A stretch of 64,000 nt of DNA from Sinotaia quadrata. Taxonomy: Eukaryota; Mollusca; Gastropoda; Architaenioglossa; Viviparidae. Position 1 is the stretch's first letter. Every line of letters begins with the position of its first letter. Of this stretch, positions 50,608-64,000 are shown in pieces. The stretch covers positions 108,634,860-108,698,859 of the forward strand of contig CM054181.1 of assembly GCA_028829895.1 (NCBI GenBank). Direction: 5' to 3'. Below the pieces are notes generated by a model. It was given only the letters and a program-made list of their open reading frames with translations. It made no database searches and was not told where the DNA came from. A program made the translations under genes and the position numbers.

Positions 50608-52204
50608 GTTTGTAACTTAAAATGTTTCGTAAAGTAACATTTTATGAGGAAACAGAATTTTGCTATTATCCTTCAGATCAATAGGGCAAGAAATACTCAG
50701 TAATATAATTATAGTTAATTACTGAAGTGCTCTCTTGTTTTGCACAAACTTTTCGTGTTCGCTCGTGTTGAAATTTCCAACGAAATGAAAGAGAAATCGG
50801 AGACCTTGCATACCTGGCCACGCCTGAGTAATCGCAGTCTGAACAGGATCCAGAGGCCTTGTAAGGCAGGTCACTGAAACTGATTAGAGTTGAAAATAGA
50901 TTATGAATAAATATTTTTCTTTCCTTTGAGCCCAACTTCTTCTCTCTCCAGAAAATGCATTTATTTACCGTTGAAGCTTAATTCTGGCCCAAGGAATGGG
51001 AAAATAAATGAATTTTCTTAAACTTCAAGCATTACTGACAAAAAAAAAACCTTGTATCCGTGTGTATATTTAAACAGATTGTCCGAATTTATTTGGTCGG
51101 TAGTGCAGGGCACATTCTTTAAGGTTAAAATATCTGTTGGTCATAGAAATGCGCGCATCAAGGTGACATATTACTGTTAATTGCTAATAAGAAACTTCAT
51201 GCACATCTAGGTGAAAATGCGTTAATTTCTAATCAAGAGAACATGCACCTTAAGTGAAATTGCCGTTAATCTTGAGTGGAAAGCACAATAGATTAATTTA
51301 CTGTTAAATTTTAATGTAGAACACACGCACTTCTGGAAGAAATTACTACTGATCTGTAATCAAGAACACACGCACTTCATTTGAACTTGCTGTTAAGTTT
51401 TAATCATGATCACGTGCACTTCTGGAAGAACTTAATAATTTTTACGCTGCACAATCTTATATATATATATATATATATAATTCAATACAAATCACAAGAT
51501 AGTTCTTATCAGAGAACAGAAATGGAGTTATTAGAGATAAGCAATAATAGTTTCTATCTAACCTGATTTAGGCACTGTCTCAATAGTCTTTCACACACTT
51601 TCATAACAAAAAACACAAATCTATTGTATGTCGTTATTATGTCAGTTCCACATGTTTCTCTCACACGTTTGTAGGAAGGACACTGATTCACCGTTATTCT
51701 CTTGAGGCTAACTTAGGCGCCTTTGCTGCATTTGGCTCCCTCAAGCAGAACAGCTTTTGTAGCAATTTCCAGTAACTTCCTTGTACCAGAAATTGCTCAC
51801 TGTGGTCAGCATATTTTGCAACTATATATCTACAGGGTGTGGTGTATTCTCCACACTTATACACTACTCTCCACCTCTACTACGGTCGGTCATAATGGTT
51901 TACAATCAGTAAACCAGGAGGTTTAAATCATACACAGAAAGAAAGGCTGCTTTACTCTGAAAAATATAATCAGAGAATGTAATGCCAAGTTTCCAGTTTA
52001 TCACTTTTTTGTAACTCCATTTTTTCTTACATTCAGGTCTCAACTTACAATGTCCTGCAACAATATTTATTAGCCCAGCACACGTGTACCGCACAATAAA
52101 TACAGCATATCAGTTTATGAACAGGTTCACTAGAAACAATGTCAAGTGTTAAGTATACTATATACGAGCATCTTAGTTCAAACAATTGTAGAAATAAATG
52201 TCTA
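49916..52204. other. AT-rich sequence with microsatellites, no recognised gene
   Basis: Holds (TA)n at about 50196-50212, (TA)n-(TG)n at about 50548-50604 and (TA)n at about 51461-51479. Short ORFs are unassigned. Confidence 0.45.
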
Positions 52205-52655
52205 CTCACATAATACATCTCTACGTAAAACACAAGTTTATCACATCGATAGCAAAAATGCATGAAATATTTCTAAGTCCATTCTCTCTCAACCAGTCAG
52301 TTTACTCATCATTAAGCTAACAGCCACCTTTCAAGACCAGACTTATTGCCACACCAAATACAAGTGATCAGACAATAGAATTCTCTACAGCATGTAATTT
52401 TTTTGATCTCAACCCTTTGGCTAGTCTCGTTCTCGTAAATCCTAACCTTGGATAATAAAAACTACTCAGCCAATTGAAGTGGTTTGCATTACATCAGCAA
52501 TTTCTAGCATATTCTCAACTCGAGTGTTTACTCCAACTCTGACACTTACAAAAATACGTCATAAGGAGTGCCAAGGTCGAGTCAGTGACAATCTAAGAAT
52601 TTATATAACAATTACGTTTAGAAATAGGGATAGGCAAATTTACTCCGCCACAGAC
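52205..52655 (-). repeat. Dispersed repeat, copy B (inverted copy of 33641-34063)
   Basis: On the minus strand it begins GGCGGAGTAAATTTGCCTAT and continues with blocks shared with copy A, including GAGAATATGCTA, GAGTAGTTTTT and CTTAGAAATATTT. The copies are diverged, so the insertions are old or from different subfamilies. Confidence 0.7.
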
Positions 52656-53370
52656 TGAACTAGTCAGGCCCATTCGATGCTGATGTTTAGACAAGATGAG
52701 ACGAATTTTAAAAAAAATAATAAAACTAAATACAGAATAAACATTTGGAAAATATTCTTTTCAATTCGTCTTATTGAAAGGCACTATTCTTGTGTAGCTT
52801 CGACCTGTGTTGACGAATTTTTGACTTTTAAAGCAAAATTCCTTTAAGCGGTTCAAACATACTGCATAAAAATGCTTTCCAGTAACTGTTTGATAATGTA
52901 ATTTATTTTCAATAACAAGAAGTATAATTTGTGAAAAACATTTAATAACGTTTCTTATTATTTTTTAAAATAAAACTTTTTTTTGTGAGGCGGTAGGGGC
53001 CTAAGAAGCAGGCAAACTGCTCCAGTACACATATAATTCGGTACAGTTTATCACTTCTCATTTTCTAGTGTCGTCTGCTGGCGCGAAGTTCCCGCTGCTC
53101 TATGAGGAGGTAACTCTAAGAAGAGATGTATCCTGCTAGATTTGACTTTTTAAAATTCTAATTATATCGGTTATATCCCGGGAAATTCCAATTAGGTATA
53201 TGATTTCTATTAACGTTTATAGAAAATTTTAAATTTAGACTTTGTTTATCTGATTAACCATCAACTTTATTTCAGAAACAAAATATTCCACTTCTTGATA
53301 ATATTATAACTAATTAGCTTTGTTTTTGTTTATTTCGAATTTCTGATCTGAAGAACTCCCTTGTTTCAGG
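52656..53370. other. AT-rich sequence, no recognised gene
   Basis: No assignable ORF or motif. Confidence 0.4.
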
Positions 53371-53373
53371 CGA

Positions 53374-53800
53374 TCCATTCACTTAATATTACCAAGTCTC
53401 GTCTTTGTTGCAGGAAATTCCATTCACTTAATATTACTAAGTCTCGTCTTTGTTACAGGAAATTCCATTCACTTAATATTACTAAGTCTCGTCTTTGTTA
53501 CAGGAAATTCCATTCACTTAATATTACTAAGTCTCGTCTTTGTTACAGGAAATTCCATTCACTTAATATTACTAAGTCTCGTCTTTGTTACAGGAAATTC
53601 CATTCACTTAATATTACTAAGTCTCGTCTTTGTTACAGGAAATTCCATTCACTTAATATTACTAAGTCTCGTCTTTGTTACAGGAAATTCCATTCACTTA
53701 ATATTACTAAGTCTCGTCTTTGTTGCAGGAAATTCCATTCACTTAATATTACTAAGTCTCGTCTTTGTTGCAGGAAATTCCATTCAATTGATCCAACTAA
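53374..53800 (+). repeat. Minisatellite, 45-bp unit, nine near-identical copies
   Basis: The core is ATTCACTTAATATTACTAAG followed by TCTCGTCTTTGTTACAGG and AAATTCC. Each unit ends its pyrimidine-rich segment in ACAG or GCAG. A 158-codon ORF results from the period being a multiple of 3. Confidence 0.96.
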
Positions 53801-54930
53801 TTCTGAGTTTTTATTACAGAAAATTCAGTTCACTTGATCTGACTAATTCCCAACTTTCGCTTGGTTCGAATCACTCTTAACTTTGTTATGGGAAATTCCG
53901 TTCCACTTCATCTGACATTCTCGGCTTTGTTATAAGAATTTCCGTTCACTTGTTCGGGTTAGTTTTCAACTTTGTTTGCAAGAAATTCCCTTCACTTGAT
54001 TTGATTAATTCGTGACCTTATTTTGAAAAGATTTTCCTTCCACGTGATCTGTTTAACTCTCGTCTTTGTTATAAGGAAATATATTCATTTGAAATATATT
54101 GACTAATTCTCAACTTTGCTTTAGGAAATTCCATTTATTTGGTTTGAATAAATCTCAGTTCTTTTCACATGATTTGGTTAATTCTCATATAAGGTATAAG
54201 AACTTTCGCTCAGTTAATTTCATTTTTCAACTTTGTCATAGGAAATGCCGTCCACGTGATCTGTTTAACTCTCAACTTTGTTAAATGAAACAACTCTGTT
54301 CACTTGTTCTGACTAACCGCCAAATGTGTGCAAGGAAATTCTGTTCACTGGATATGATTAACTTTAAACTTCATTATACGAAATTCCGTTCATTTAATTT
54401 GACTAATTTTCAACTTTTTAAGAAGAAATTTCATTCATTTGATTAACTCTCAACTTTGCTATAGGAAATTTTGTTCACTTGATTTGTTGATTATAAATCT
54501 CATCTGTATCATAGGAAATTCCGTTCACTTGATTAAATCTCAACTGTATGATAGGAAATTCCGTTCATTTGTTTTGATTAAATCTCAATTTCCGTTCACT
54601 TGAATAAATTTCAAGTGTGTCATGAAATGCCGCTCACTGGATTCGAATAAATCTTAACTGTGTCTTAGGAAATTCCGTTCACTTGATTAAATCTCAGCTG
54701 TATTAAGGAAGTTCCGTTCAGTTGATTAAGTCTTAATTGTGTCTTAGGAAATTCTGTTAACTTGATTAAACCTTAACCCTCTCATGGGAAATTCCGTTAA
54801 CTTAATTAATTTCAACAATGTCATAGAAAATTCCGTTAACTTGATTAAATCTAATCTATGTCATAGGAAATTCCGATTGCTTGATTTGATTAACTCTCGA
54901 CTTTGTTTCTGGACATATAGTTCACCTGAT
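53801..54930 (+). repeat. Decayed right flank of the 45-bp array
   Basis: About 25 diverged copies of GGAAATTCCGTTCACTTGAT and related TCTCAACTTTGT blocks have variable length. Similarity to the homogeneous block falls towards the right. Confidence 0.85.
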
Positions 54931-56714
54931 CTATTTAAAAAGAAAGGTAATATGTATATTTTTTAATTCTTGCAAAACTATTTCCAAAAGATAGCACTAT
55001 AAAAATCACTAAGGGCAGAAATTGACAGTTGTACGTTACACAATGCTTGCATCGTAATATAAGCGTCTGCTTCTTTTAACTTCAATGCTTATTGACGTCA
55101 TATCCGTATCTGCTGCGTCATTTAAATAGACCTGTCATCTGTTCTGCATAGTTTCAATGATTGTCTCAGACACTGCGAGAAGTACTATCCAGCACAATTT
55201 TAAACCAAAGAATGTGTTGTTTATAATAATCAAATTACTAATGAATTCAAACTTCACTAATTTTGTTTCTAAGTGCTTTTCACTATTTTGAGGATGTTGA
55301 AGCATTTTGTCTCAAAGGAAGAAATAAATAATTCTACTAGTTTATAAAAGACACCAGACCGGGGCCTACAGAGGATTTTTTCTATCCAGGATATAAACAT
55401 AACACTAAAAATGCAGCATGCTTTAAAACGCACGCACGCACGCACAAACATATACATACGTACACATTAATGTCCGATATGTTTATAATATCACTAGTAC
55501 AATCGCTTTCGTAATGTATTTCTTGTGAAATCGGAAATATATCGTAATGTATTTCTTGTGAGATCAGACATAAATCGTAATGTATTTCTCGAAATAATGT
55601 ACAGTTGCTTGGTGTATGTTACTGACACCGAAGTACGTATACTTATATATAGACCATTTAATCATTATAGTGGCTTAGATGGACTATATTTCTGAAAACA
55701 GATTGTACAGTCCTATAACTTTTGGATGAATAAGATGAGTTATTTTTACGTAATAGCTAATTACTTCCTTGTGTCGCACTAATGAGAGTACAAACATAAT
55801 GAGATACACAGGCACAGTTATTTATATCACTATTTCATATAATTATATTATTAATGTTAAAAAAAGGAATACATAAAACGTATATCCATAGAAAGATCAT
55901 GTTATTACCTTTTTACTGACTAACTATTTTATTTCTAAAATTTGCCAGTTGGCGGTGTTATATCATGCATATTTCCTGTTCAGCTTCTTATTGACAACTG
56001 TCACAGCTTACATACAAATTTCATGAACATATTTTACAAAGATTACTGCGGACGATATTAATTAATCTTGTCATCAGGAGTCACTGAATCTCTTACCTGT
56101 CTGGTCTTGTAACAAGTAATGGCAGTCACGTGACAAACTCATATTATACTTCAGAGAAAACGCACTGAGTAAAAAGAAAATAATTTTAAAAAAAATTTTT
56201 TTATCTTGCATTTATTTTTGTTTTAAAACTTAGTAATTTGATCATTATTATTATTAGAGAATTTATGTTCTGCGTATTATTGTCACTAAGACGATGTTTT
56301 CTCATTGACCATTCAACATTAGTGTTATTGTGTAGAATTATTTAAAGCAGTAGAATGGTTGTTTAATTATAAACTTTTAAATTGTGACTATTATTATGCT
56401 TGCTTGCTTGCTTGCGCACGCACGCACACACACACACACACACATATATTCCTTGTCTTTTCTTATTAATTATGTTTATTTACGTCATTAATTATTTATC
56501 TGATACATTTTCACTAGTGAATAAATGTAACTGCATATGTTACATAAATACACTGTAACATGAACCGGCAGACAGTCTATAGGCACAAGTGATATAATTA
56601 AGCATAAGAACACTTTCAGGCTTCAAAAGCCACAAATTCCCTTACCTATCGTTAATTTTGCATGTCATATGACAAAAAAAAAAAAAAGAAAAGAAAAAAG
56701 AATGCGAGTATAGA
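54931..56714. other. AT-rich sequence, no recognised gene
   Basis: Contains two to three copies of a TCGTAATGTATTTCTTGTGA unit at about 55507-55590, a (GCAC)n at about 55431-55444, a (GCTT)n/(CA)n at about 56398-56443 and a poly-A at about 56672-56684. Confidence 0.5.
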
Positions 56715-56875
56715 GTTTAAAGAATCATTAAAAAGTCAGTCATTTCATACTGCCATCGTGTTACAGGTATGAATCATTAAAAAGTCAGTCATTTCATACT
56801 GCCATTATGTTACAGGTATGAATCATTAAAAAGTCAGTCATTTCATGCTGCCATTATGTTACAGGTATGAACGAA
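56715..56875 (+). repeat. Minisatellite, 49-bp unit, three copies
   Basis: The core is AATCATTAAAAAGTCAGTCA followed by TTTCATACTGCCATTATGTT and ACAGGTATG. Confidence 0.93.
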
Positions 56876-57499
56876 CAAAGCGGTAATACCGTTTTATGAA
56901 ATAACTAGTAATAAGGTCACGCTGTTGGTATATTGCTATTTTAATTTGAGGTCACTTTCCAGTGCTAAGAAAAGTACTTTTCTTTTTTTAATTCGCGGAA
57001 TCACAATATCACGGGCTTACTTCAAGTCACTAGAGGTCAGACCAGCTCACTTACTCTGTGACCCGTTTCGAGCAAAGGCTTACTGTGAAGCATATAACAA
57101 TTAATAGCATTGAAAAACTTCTCTCTCAAGTGAAGTACCTTGAGGATTTGTGTGTTTTTGAAGAAAACAACCTAAGTAGAACCGAGAAGACCCGTTGTTT
57201 TAGGGAATTTGTTTTGTATAGATAAAATAATTGTGGCATTGCATCGTCATTAGCAAATAAAAAACTAATTTGATATTCAAAAATTATCCTTAACATGTTG
57301 CCTTTTATTGAACTATTCAGTTCTTTTGATCGATTTACTGCCATCTTTATTTACATTTGTTTCGATTGAAGAGCTATACAACTATACATTTGTCATCACA
57401 TTCGATTTATTAAACTGTGTAACCTACTAGGTTTGTTTTCATTATAGTCGATATTTTGAGAAGAGTAAACGTACCAGATTGGTTTCGTTAGATCTTAGG
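56876..57499. other. Unique AT-rich sequence, no recognised gene
   Basis: No assignable ORF or motif between the 49-bp array and the poly-T run. Confidence 0.4.
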
Positions 57500-57525
57500 T
57501 TTTTTTTTTTTTTTTTTTTTTTTTT
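57500..57525 (+). repeat. Poly-T run (about 26 T)
   Basis: Uninterrupted T run, which could be the poly-A tail of a minus-strand retroposed sequence. No such sequence is recognised next to it. Confidence 0.9.
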
Positions 57526-57705
57526 ACCTAATTACTTAATTAGTGATTAAGATGCTTTATGTGTTCTTTTCTTAATTAATTACCAACGGTGTTTTAATTA
57601 TTTAAGTTTCTTCACCTAATTATCTGTCTGCTTTGTGTTTGTATTAATTACATTCTCTATACATGTGACCTTCGAACTTTTGAATTATAAGATTTTTGGC
57701 TTTAT

Positions 57706-57979
<274 letters not shown>

Positions 57980-59160
57980 ACCTGGTTAATGCTGACTTTA
58001 CTTTCGTTCAAGTCTATATACATTTCATGACCTGATTAACTTCCAGTTTGTAATTTTCATTTAACTGTTTAATTGTCAAGTTTTTTTAATAGTTTTCATA
58101 GCATTCTTATATACATTACATGACCTAATTAACTATCGGGTTTGTTTTAGTCGCCTTTAGTTGTCGGTTTTCCTATCATTAGATTATATACTTGATTAAT
58201 TATCGAACATGTATTTTTACTACAGCCTTTGTGTCACGTGTTCAAGCACACTAATGAGAATAAATTATCCGCTTTCATAAATTAATACTCGATACGTTGT
58301 TCTAGTTAAGTTTAAATTTAATTTCAGAAGGTGGGTTGGGGCGGGGGAATAAAACTGAACCTATCTCCTTTATTTGTGTGTTTTCCTCTTAGTTTACTGT
58401 AGCTTGCATTTTGGTTAATTCATGATGTGTCTGATAATTGCGAGCTGCCTAGAACATGTTTAACTGTCGATTTCCTTCATTTATTAATTTTACGAATTTA
58501 ATTGAGACATGGCTGTTTGCTAATTTCTCAATACTTCTCGTATGCACTGTTTCATTATGTTCGTTAAACTCGCTATTTCTCAGAGTTTCTCTAATATACT
58601 GTTTCAGTGCTCGAAACGTCTCGCTAATCTCACCATTTCTAAGAAGCAATATGTTTTATCATCCTTTAGTGATCGAGATCGCTTTTGCCACGGTTCACTC
58701 TGTGAAATCTGAAATTAAAATTATTAAAACACACACGCAAAAGCAATGACAACAACCGATTTTCGCGCTCCATGCTCACGCCATCCTGCAATCCACTACT
58801 GCTGTGGGAGTCAATCAATCAGAAAACTGAAGGGATCGATATGCAGAAGTGAAGAGGTGTTCATAATGCGCACCGTGCCGAGAGTCCACCACACAATGGC
58901 ATCAAAGAATCATAACAGACTTTGGCACGTAAAATCGCCGAGTCTTTGAAGTATAACAACAAGGTGTCCTCTAAGTGACACTGTCACGCCTGACTGAACC
59001 ACGAATCACCCGTGAGCTGATGACAAGGCTTTGCTCTTGGTTTTCATGTGCATTGAAAAGTTGAATGAAGAATTAAGAGTCAGCATTTGCTAACCATCGA
59101 TATCTATCACATATTTGTAAGCACTGAAATAAAACATTTAAAAAATAGTTATCAATCAGA
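57980..59160. other. Sequence upstream of the junctophilin promoter region, no recognised gene
   Basis: AT-rich at first and then more balanced. A G-rich patch (GGTGGGTTGGGGCGGGGG) lies at about 58330. Short ORFs are unassigned. Confidence 0.4.
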
Positions 59161-60756
59161 CCTATTTCTTTAACTTGTTTACTCTGAAATCGGAGATGCG
59201 GCCGGCTGCTATGTGACCTCCACCCCTTGAAAAGACAACGCCGAGTTCGATACAGCTGACTGAAGCTGACAGCTGTTGACAAATTTCGCATTTATGAACA
59301 CACGGTCAGTCACCTTCAATCACCGTCCGGGTTAACATCCGAAGAGGAATTGCTGTCCGTTGCAAGAGCCTGCCGTTCGCGCTGCTGCCAGACATTGGAC
59401 TGCACAAAACCATTCGTCTCTTGCACATTTTATTTTCGCTCTCTCACTACACCACCACCATCACCACTACCCCCTTCCTGCCCTCTAGCACCCATCTATC
59501 ACTCTCATATGTGCATGGTTACTAGCTAACGCGCGCGTGTGCTGTGCACCGCAGTGCTGTGCTGTACGGCTTGCTGCACTGCGCCGGATCGAACAGTGAG
59601 CGGTTCGGTTGGCGCTGCAGCCACAAGTGTGTTTCATGGTGGGGGGATCGGATTAGCTTGCGTAGCCAGCGCCATGCAGACAGGAAAGCAAACCAGGCAG
59701 CCACGCCTTCCCAGCATCATTTCTCTCTTTAGTAGTTCTCTCTCGCGCCCCTGACACACCGTCAACCCGTGGCGTACTCGTGTGCTGTGTCAGGACTAGA
59801 TTCGAGCCCTAGCTGCTAGTGGTGTGCTGTTTCTTCCTCTCCCGATCATCGGCGGCCGGCTAGACTTCCTACCTACCATCTTGGAAGCCGGCTTGCTGTT
59901 GTATCGAGACTGAAGCAGACGGACAGCCAGCCAACCCCGATGAACACAGAAAGGTAGTACAAGTCGTATTGGCGTCGCCAGCAGCAAAGCAACATCACTA
60001 CCATCCAGATCATCAATGCTATCGTTCTTGTTTGTGCACGCGCCTGTGTAGACCGTTCGCTGTCGCTACTTTCGACTGCCGCGACGGAGCTTAGCGAATG
60101 CGTACGAACACACAAGCAAACGCGAAGAAACGACGGGAGAAAACAAAAAACAAAACAACCTGACACCCACATAAGTCGCAGGAAGCCCCATAATAGTCCG
60201 TAGTCCGTTCTTGCGTCTTGAAATTCGTCGACTTGTGATCGTGTCAGAGACGAGTCGCTTGGAGTTGTACCACCCGCGAGTGGTTATTTTGAGTTGTCAT
60301 GCCGGCTTGTTGTTACCAGACGGTAAACGCAAGTTGCCTTATGTAATTTGCCCCTGTTGCAGCAGTTCAAGCTGACCAAAGGATACACACACATATATAT
60401 GTCTTGTACTTCAAGTTTACGTCACTACAAATACAAATTATTGCAAAAAAAAAAGAAAGATGCTATTTCGCCCAAAGGTCATCAAAGAAAATTACCGGTA
60501 TACTTGATCACTGTGGTCAGAGCGAGTGAGGGAGAGAGAGCGAGACAGTAAAAACAAAACAAACAACAAAATTACGTTAAGTTTGGGCTGGCAAACTACT
60601 GCCAGCGCTCAAGAGCAAAGTGGTGATAATACACATTACTGAGACATTCCAGTTGGAAACCTATCGTCTCGGCGATCATTTTCTCAGGTCCTGGCTGTGG
60701 TCGGCGGTCACCGCGAGTTCTTTTATTGTAGTTTGCATTGTAAATTACGCTGCAAG
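59160..60756 (+). promoter_or_regulatory. Candidate junctophilin promoter and non-coding first exon
   Basis: CpG frequency is visibly higher here than in the rest of the window (for example around 59530-59660, 59840-59900 and 60040-60260). I see no TATA box. A good splice donor, GCAAG|GTAAGC, ends a possible 5' UTR exon at 60756. An acceptor at 62049 precedes the coding exon. The exon model is inferred and needs transcript evidence. Confidence 0.35.
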
Positions 60757-62049
60757 GTAAGCCAAACTTCTGCATTGCCCTTTACCCTTTTAAGTCAAGG
60801 GGTCACTGAGTTCCAGATTGCCCCTCGCTGCCTTGGGACGTCATATGTTAACAGTGTTGATTGCCGAAGCCGTTCAATTTAGTTGTCTTGGTCTTGGATT
60901 AGATTTACTAACGTCGTGTAACATTTTCTGCTTTTTTATTTATTCTTTCTATATGTATGTGTATGTGTTTGTTTTTCTCACTTTAAAAAAATTACAGGTA
61001 GTATACATTATCCTATTTTCTCCACTTTATTCTCTCTTTTTAGTTTGTTTTGGTATTTGCTTCTCAGATTGGATTATTCTTGAGGACTTCCTTCACCATT
61101 TTAGCCAACGTATTACACAACACCGGTGCTGAACATCTGCTGATTGCGAGGTGACTGGAATGTAATATTTCCTCGACTCAACCGCTCCCTATCTCCACCT
61201 CCCCACCACCCTCACCATCCTCAACATTACAGTGTGCAAAGTTGGTGATGTAGAGTTTACTTCCTCAAAACACAAGCTAAAAAGATAACTTGGAGAATGA
61301 ATACTGTTTCTGCTGCCAATACATAAAGGGCTGTTTCGTCACCCGTATGCAATAATTTTAATTTAGTCCCATTCTCGATTCTATCAAGAGTTGTCGCTCC
61401 ACTGTTGTGCATTACCTGGTGTGCTTTGTTGTTTCAATCGTTGTGGGCGATTGACCTTGTAAATGTAACCTCCACCTGTCGAATAACGTCGTTTTCTGCT
61501 AAAGGAAACTTTGTCCTATCGTGACATGTCCTTTTGCTTTTTTTGTTTAGTTTGTAAACCTGTTCACCGTTTCTTTCACCTTCTATCACATAGCTGATTT
61601 CACAGTGGTTACTGTCAACGGCAAACACGTACCGTTCTGTCAGTTTACCAAAGATAACACCCATGTCGCTATAGTAACCTAGAATTCCTAGCAGAACGGC
61701 AGTCAGAGCTTTGTTCGTTGCTTGGTAAAAAACAGCATCAGTAATTTTGGGGAGTGCTTAAGGGTCACCTTCGACATTTCCGCCATTACTCTTTCTTACC
61801 GGTAGATCTGAATAACAGGCGTAAGGAAGGACGCATCTGTTCAGTAATAAAGTGAATTGGAGGTTTATTTATTGAATTTATTTTTAGTTTGGTAGATGTA
61901 TGTGGAATTGGATGCTTTTAAAAATAAAAATAAAACTTTATAAGGTAAATATATCTTCTCTATTAAGGAACCTATTGAAATACTCACCCACTGAGAAAAC
62001 TCAATCAACGAATTTTCGACAAGCCGCTATTTATTTTTTCTTCTTCCAG
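60757..62049 (+). other. Presumed intron in the junctophilin 5' UTR
   Basis: This lies between the possible donor at 60757 and the acceptor TTTTTTCTTCTTCCAG| ending at 62049. A minus-strand ORF at 61664-61434 has protein-like composition but no assignable family. Confidence 0.3.
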
Positions 62050-63500
<1,451 letters not shown>

Positions 63501-63581
<81 letters not shown>

Positions 63582-63722
63582 TCACCCATCCATCTATCTA
63601 TCTATCTACCTATCTATCCATCCATCCATCCATCTATCCACCCACTCATCCATCCATCCATCCATCTATCTATCTATCTATCTATCCATCTATCCATCCA
63701 TCCATCCATCCATCTATCTATC
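63501..63722 (+). repeat. (CTAT)n/(CCAT)n microsatellite
   Basis: The first part is about 20 pure CTAT units; the rest mixes CCAT, CTAT and CACC units. It lies in the junctophilin intron. Confidence 0.97.
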
Positions 63723-64000
63723 TCACTTGTTTCTAAGCGTCTCACATTGAAAATGAAAACAAAGCAATAATTATATTTATCACCTGGAAAGCATTGCTAC
63801 TAAATTGAATCTTGCAGCGTTAATAAATCGCGGATAGTTCACATAAATTAATTTAATTATTACTGCTTTCAATTCTATTTAACTCAATTATGATAGGGTA
63901 AAGGGTAAATAAAATGTTCGTCCCGTATGTAAGTGCTACATGTTAAGTGGATCTATTACCTCGGGTCGAGCAGGGTAACGCTGAAGAGCAAGACAGTTGA

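Noticed and set aside
53361..53837. 158-codon ORF with nine 15-residue repeats
   Set aside because: Artefact of a 45-bp period in a non-coding minisatellite. Diverged copies to the right are full of stops and indels.
53862..53880. tRNA B-box-like GGTTCGAATC
   Set aside because: No A box or cloverleaf around it, and it lies in a decayed minisatellite unit.

Overview
This is nuclear DNA of an animal. Genes are split by long AT-rich introns with GT..AG borders, and there are polyadenylation signals, many microsatellites and minisatellites, two decayed non-LTR retrotransposons and one hAT DNA transposon. The gene content and repeat types fit a lophotrochozoan, and a gastropod mollusc is my best guess. 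I cannot fix the species from the sequence.

Two protein genes are supported, both on the + strand. The first is a complete six-exon peroxisomal acyl-CoA thioesterase (ACOT8 type) at 6017-16100. Its 332-residue product has the Asp/Ser/Gln catalytic triad of the TesB-like double-hotdog family and ends in Ser-Lys-Leu, a textbook peroxisomal targeting signal. The second, at the right end, is the first coding exon of a junctophilin (62050-62683). It has five MORN repeats and continues beyond the window. Junctophilins tether the ER/SR to the plasma membrane in excitable cells. A CpG-richer stretch at about 59.2-60.8 kb is a candidate promoter and non-coding first exon. Two upstream ORFs precede the junctophilin ATG, and the stop codon of one overlaps that ATG.

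Layout: 1-4.3 kb, AT-rich with no gene; 4.36-5.4 kb, 5'-truncated LINE (minus strand); 6.0-16.6 kb, ACOT8; 16.6-22.8 kb, AT-rich intergenic; 22.8-56.9 kb, an unusual gene-free zone holding more than twenty separate minisatellite arrays (units mostly 40-66 bp, about 10 kb by my rough sum), a complete but internally deleted hAT element with a perfect 8-bp target duplication, an internally deleted LINE, and a dispersed repeat present as an inverted pair; 57-64 kb, GATA-type microsatellites and the junctophilin 5' region.

The two genes have no evident functional link (peroxisomal lipid metabolism versus membrane contact sites). The most interesting material is the minisatellite zone. It includes higher-order repeats, an array whose units each carry a 3'-splice-site-like module, an array that switches abruptly from 43- to 45-bp units, and arrays that are homogeneous at one end and decayed at the other. 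I found no CRISPR array, rRNA, tRNA or convincing new protein system. All coordinates of repeats were read by eye and may be off by a few bases.
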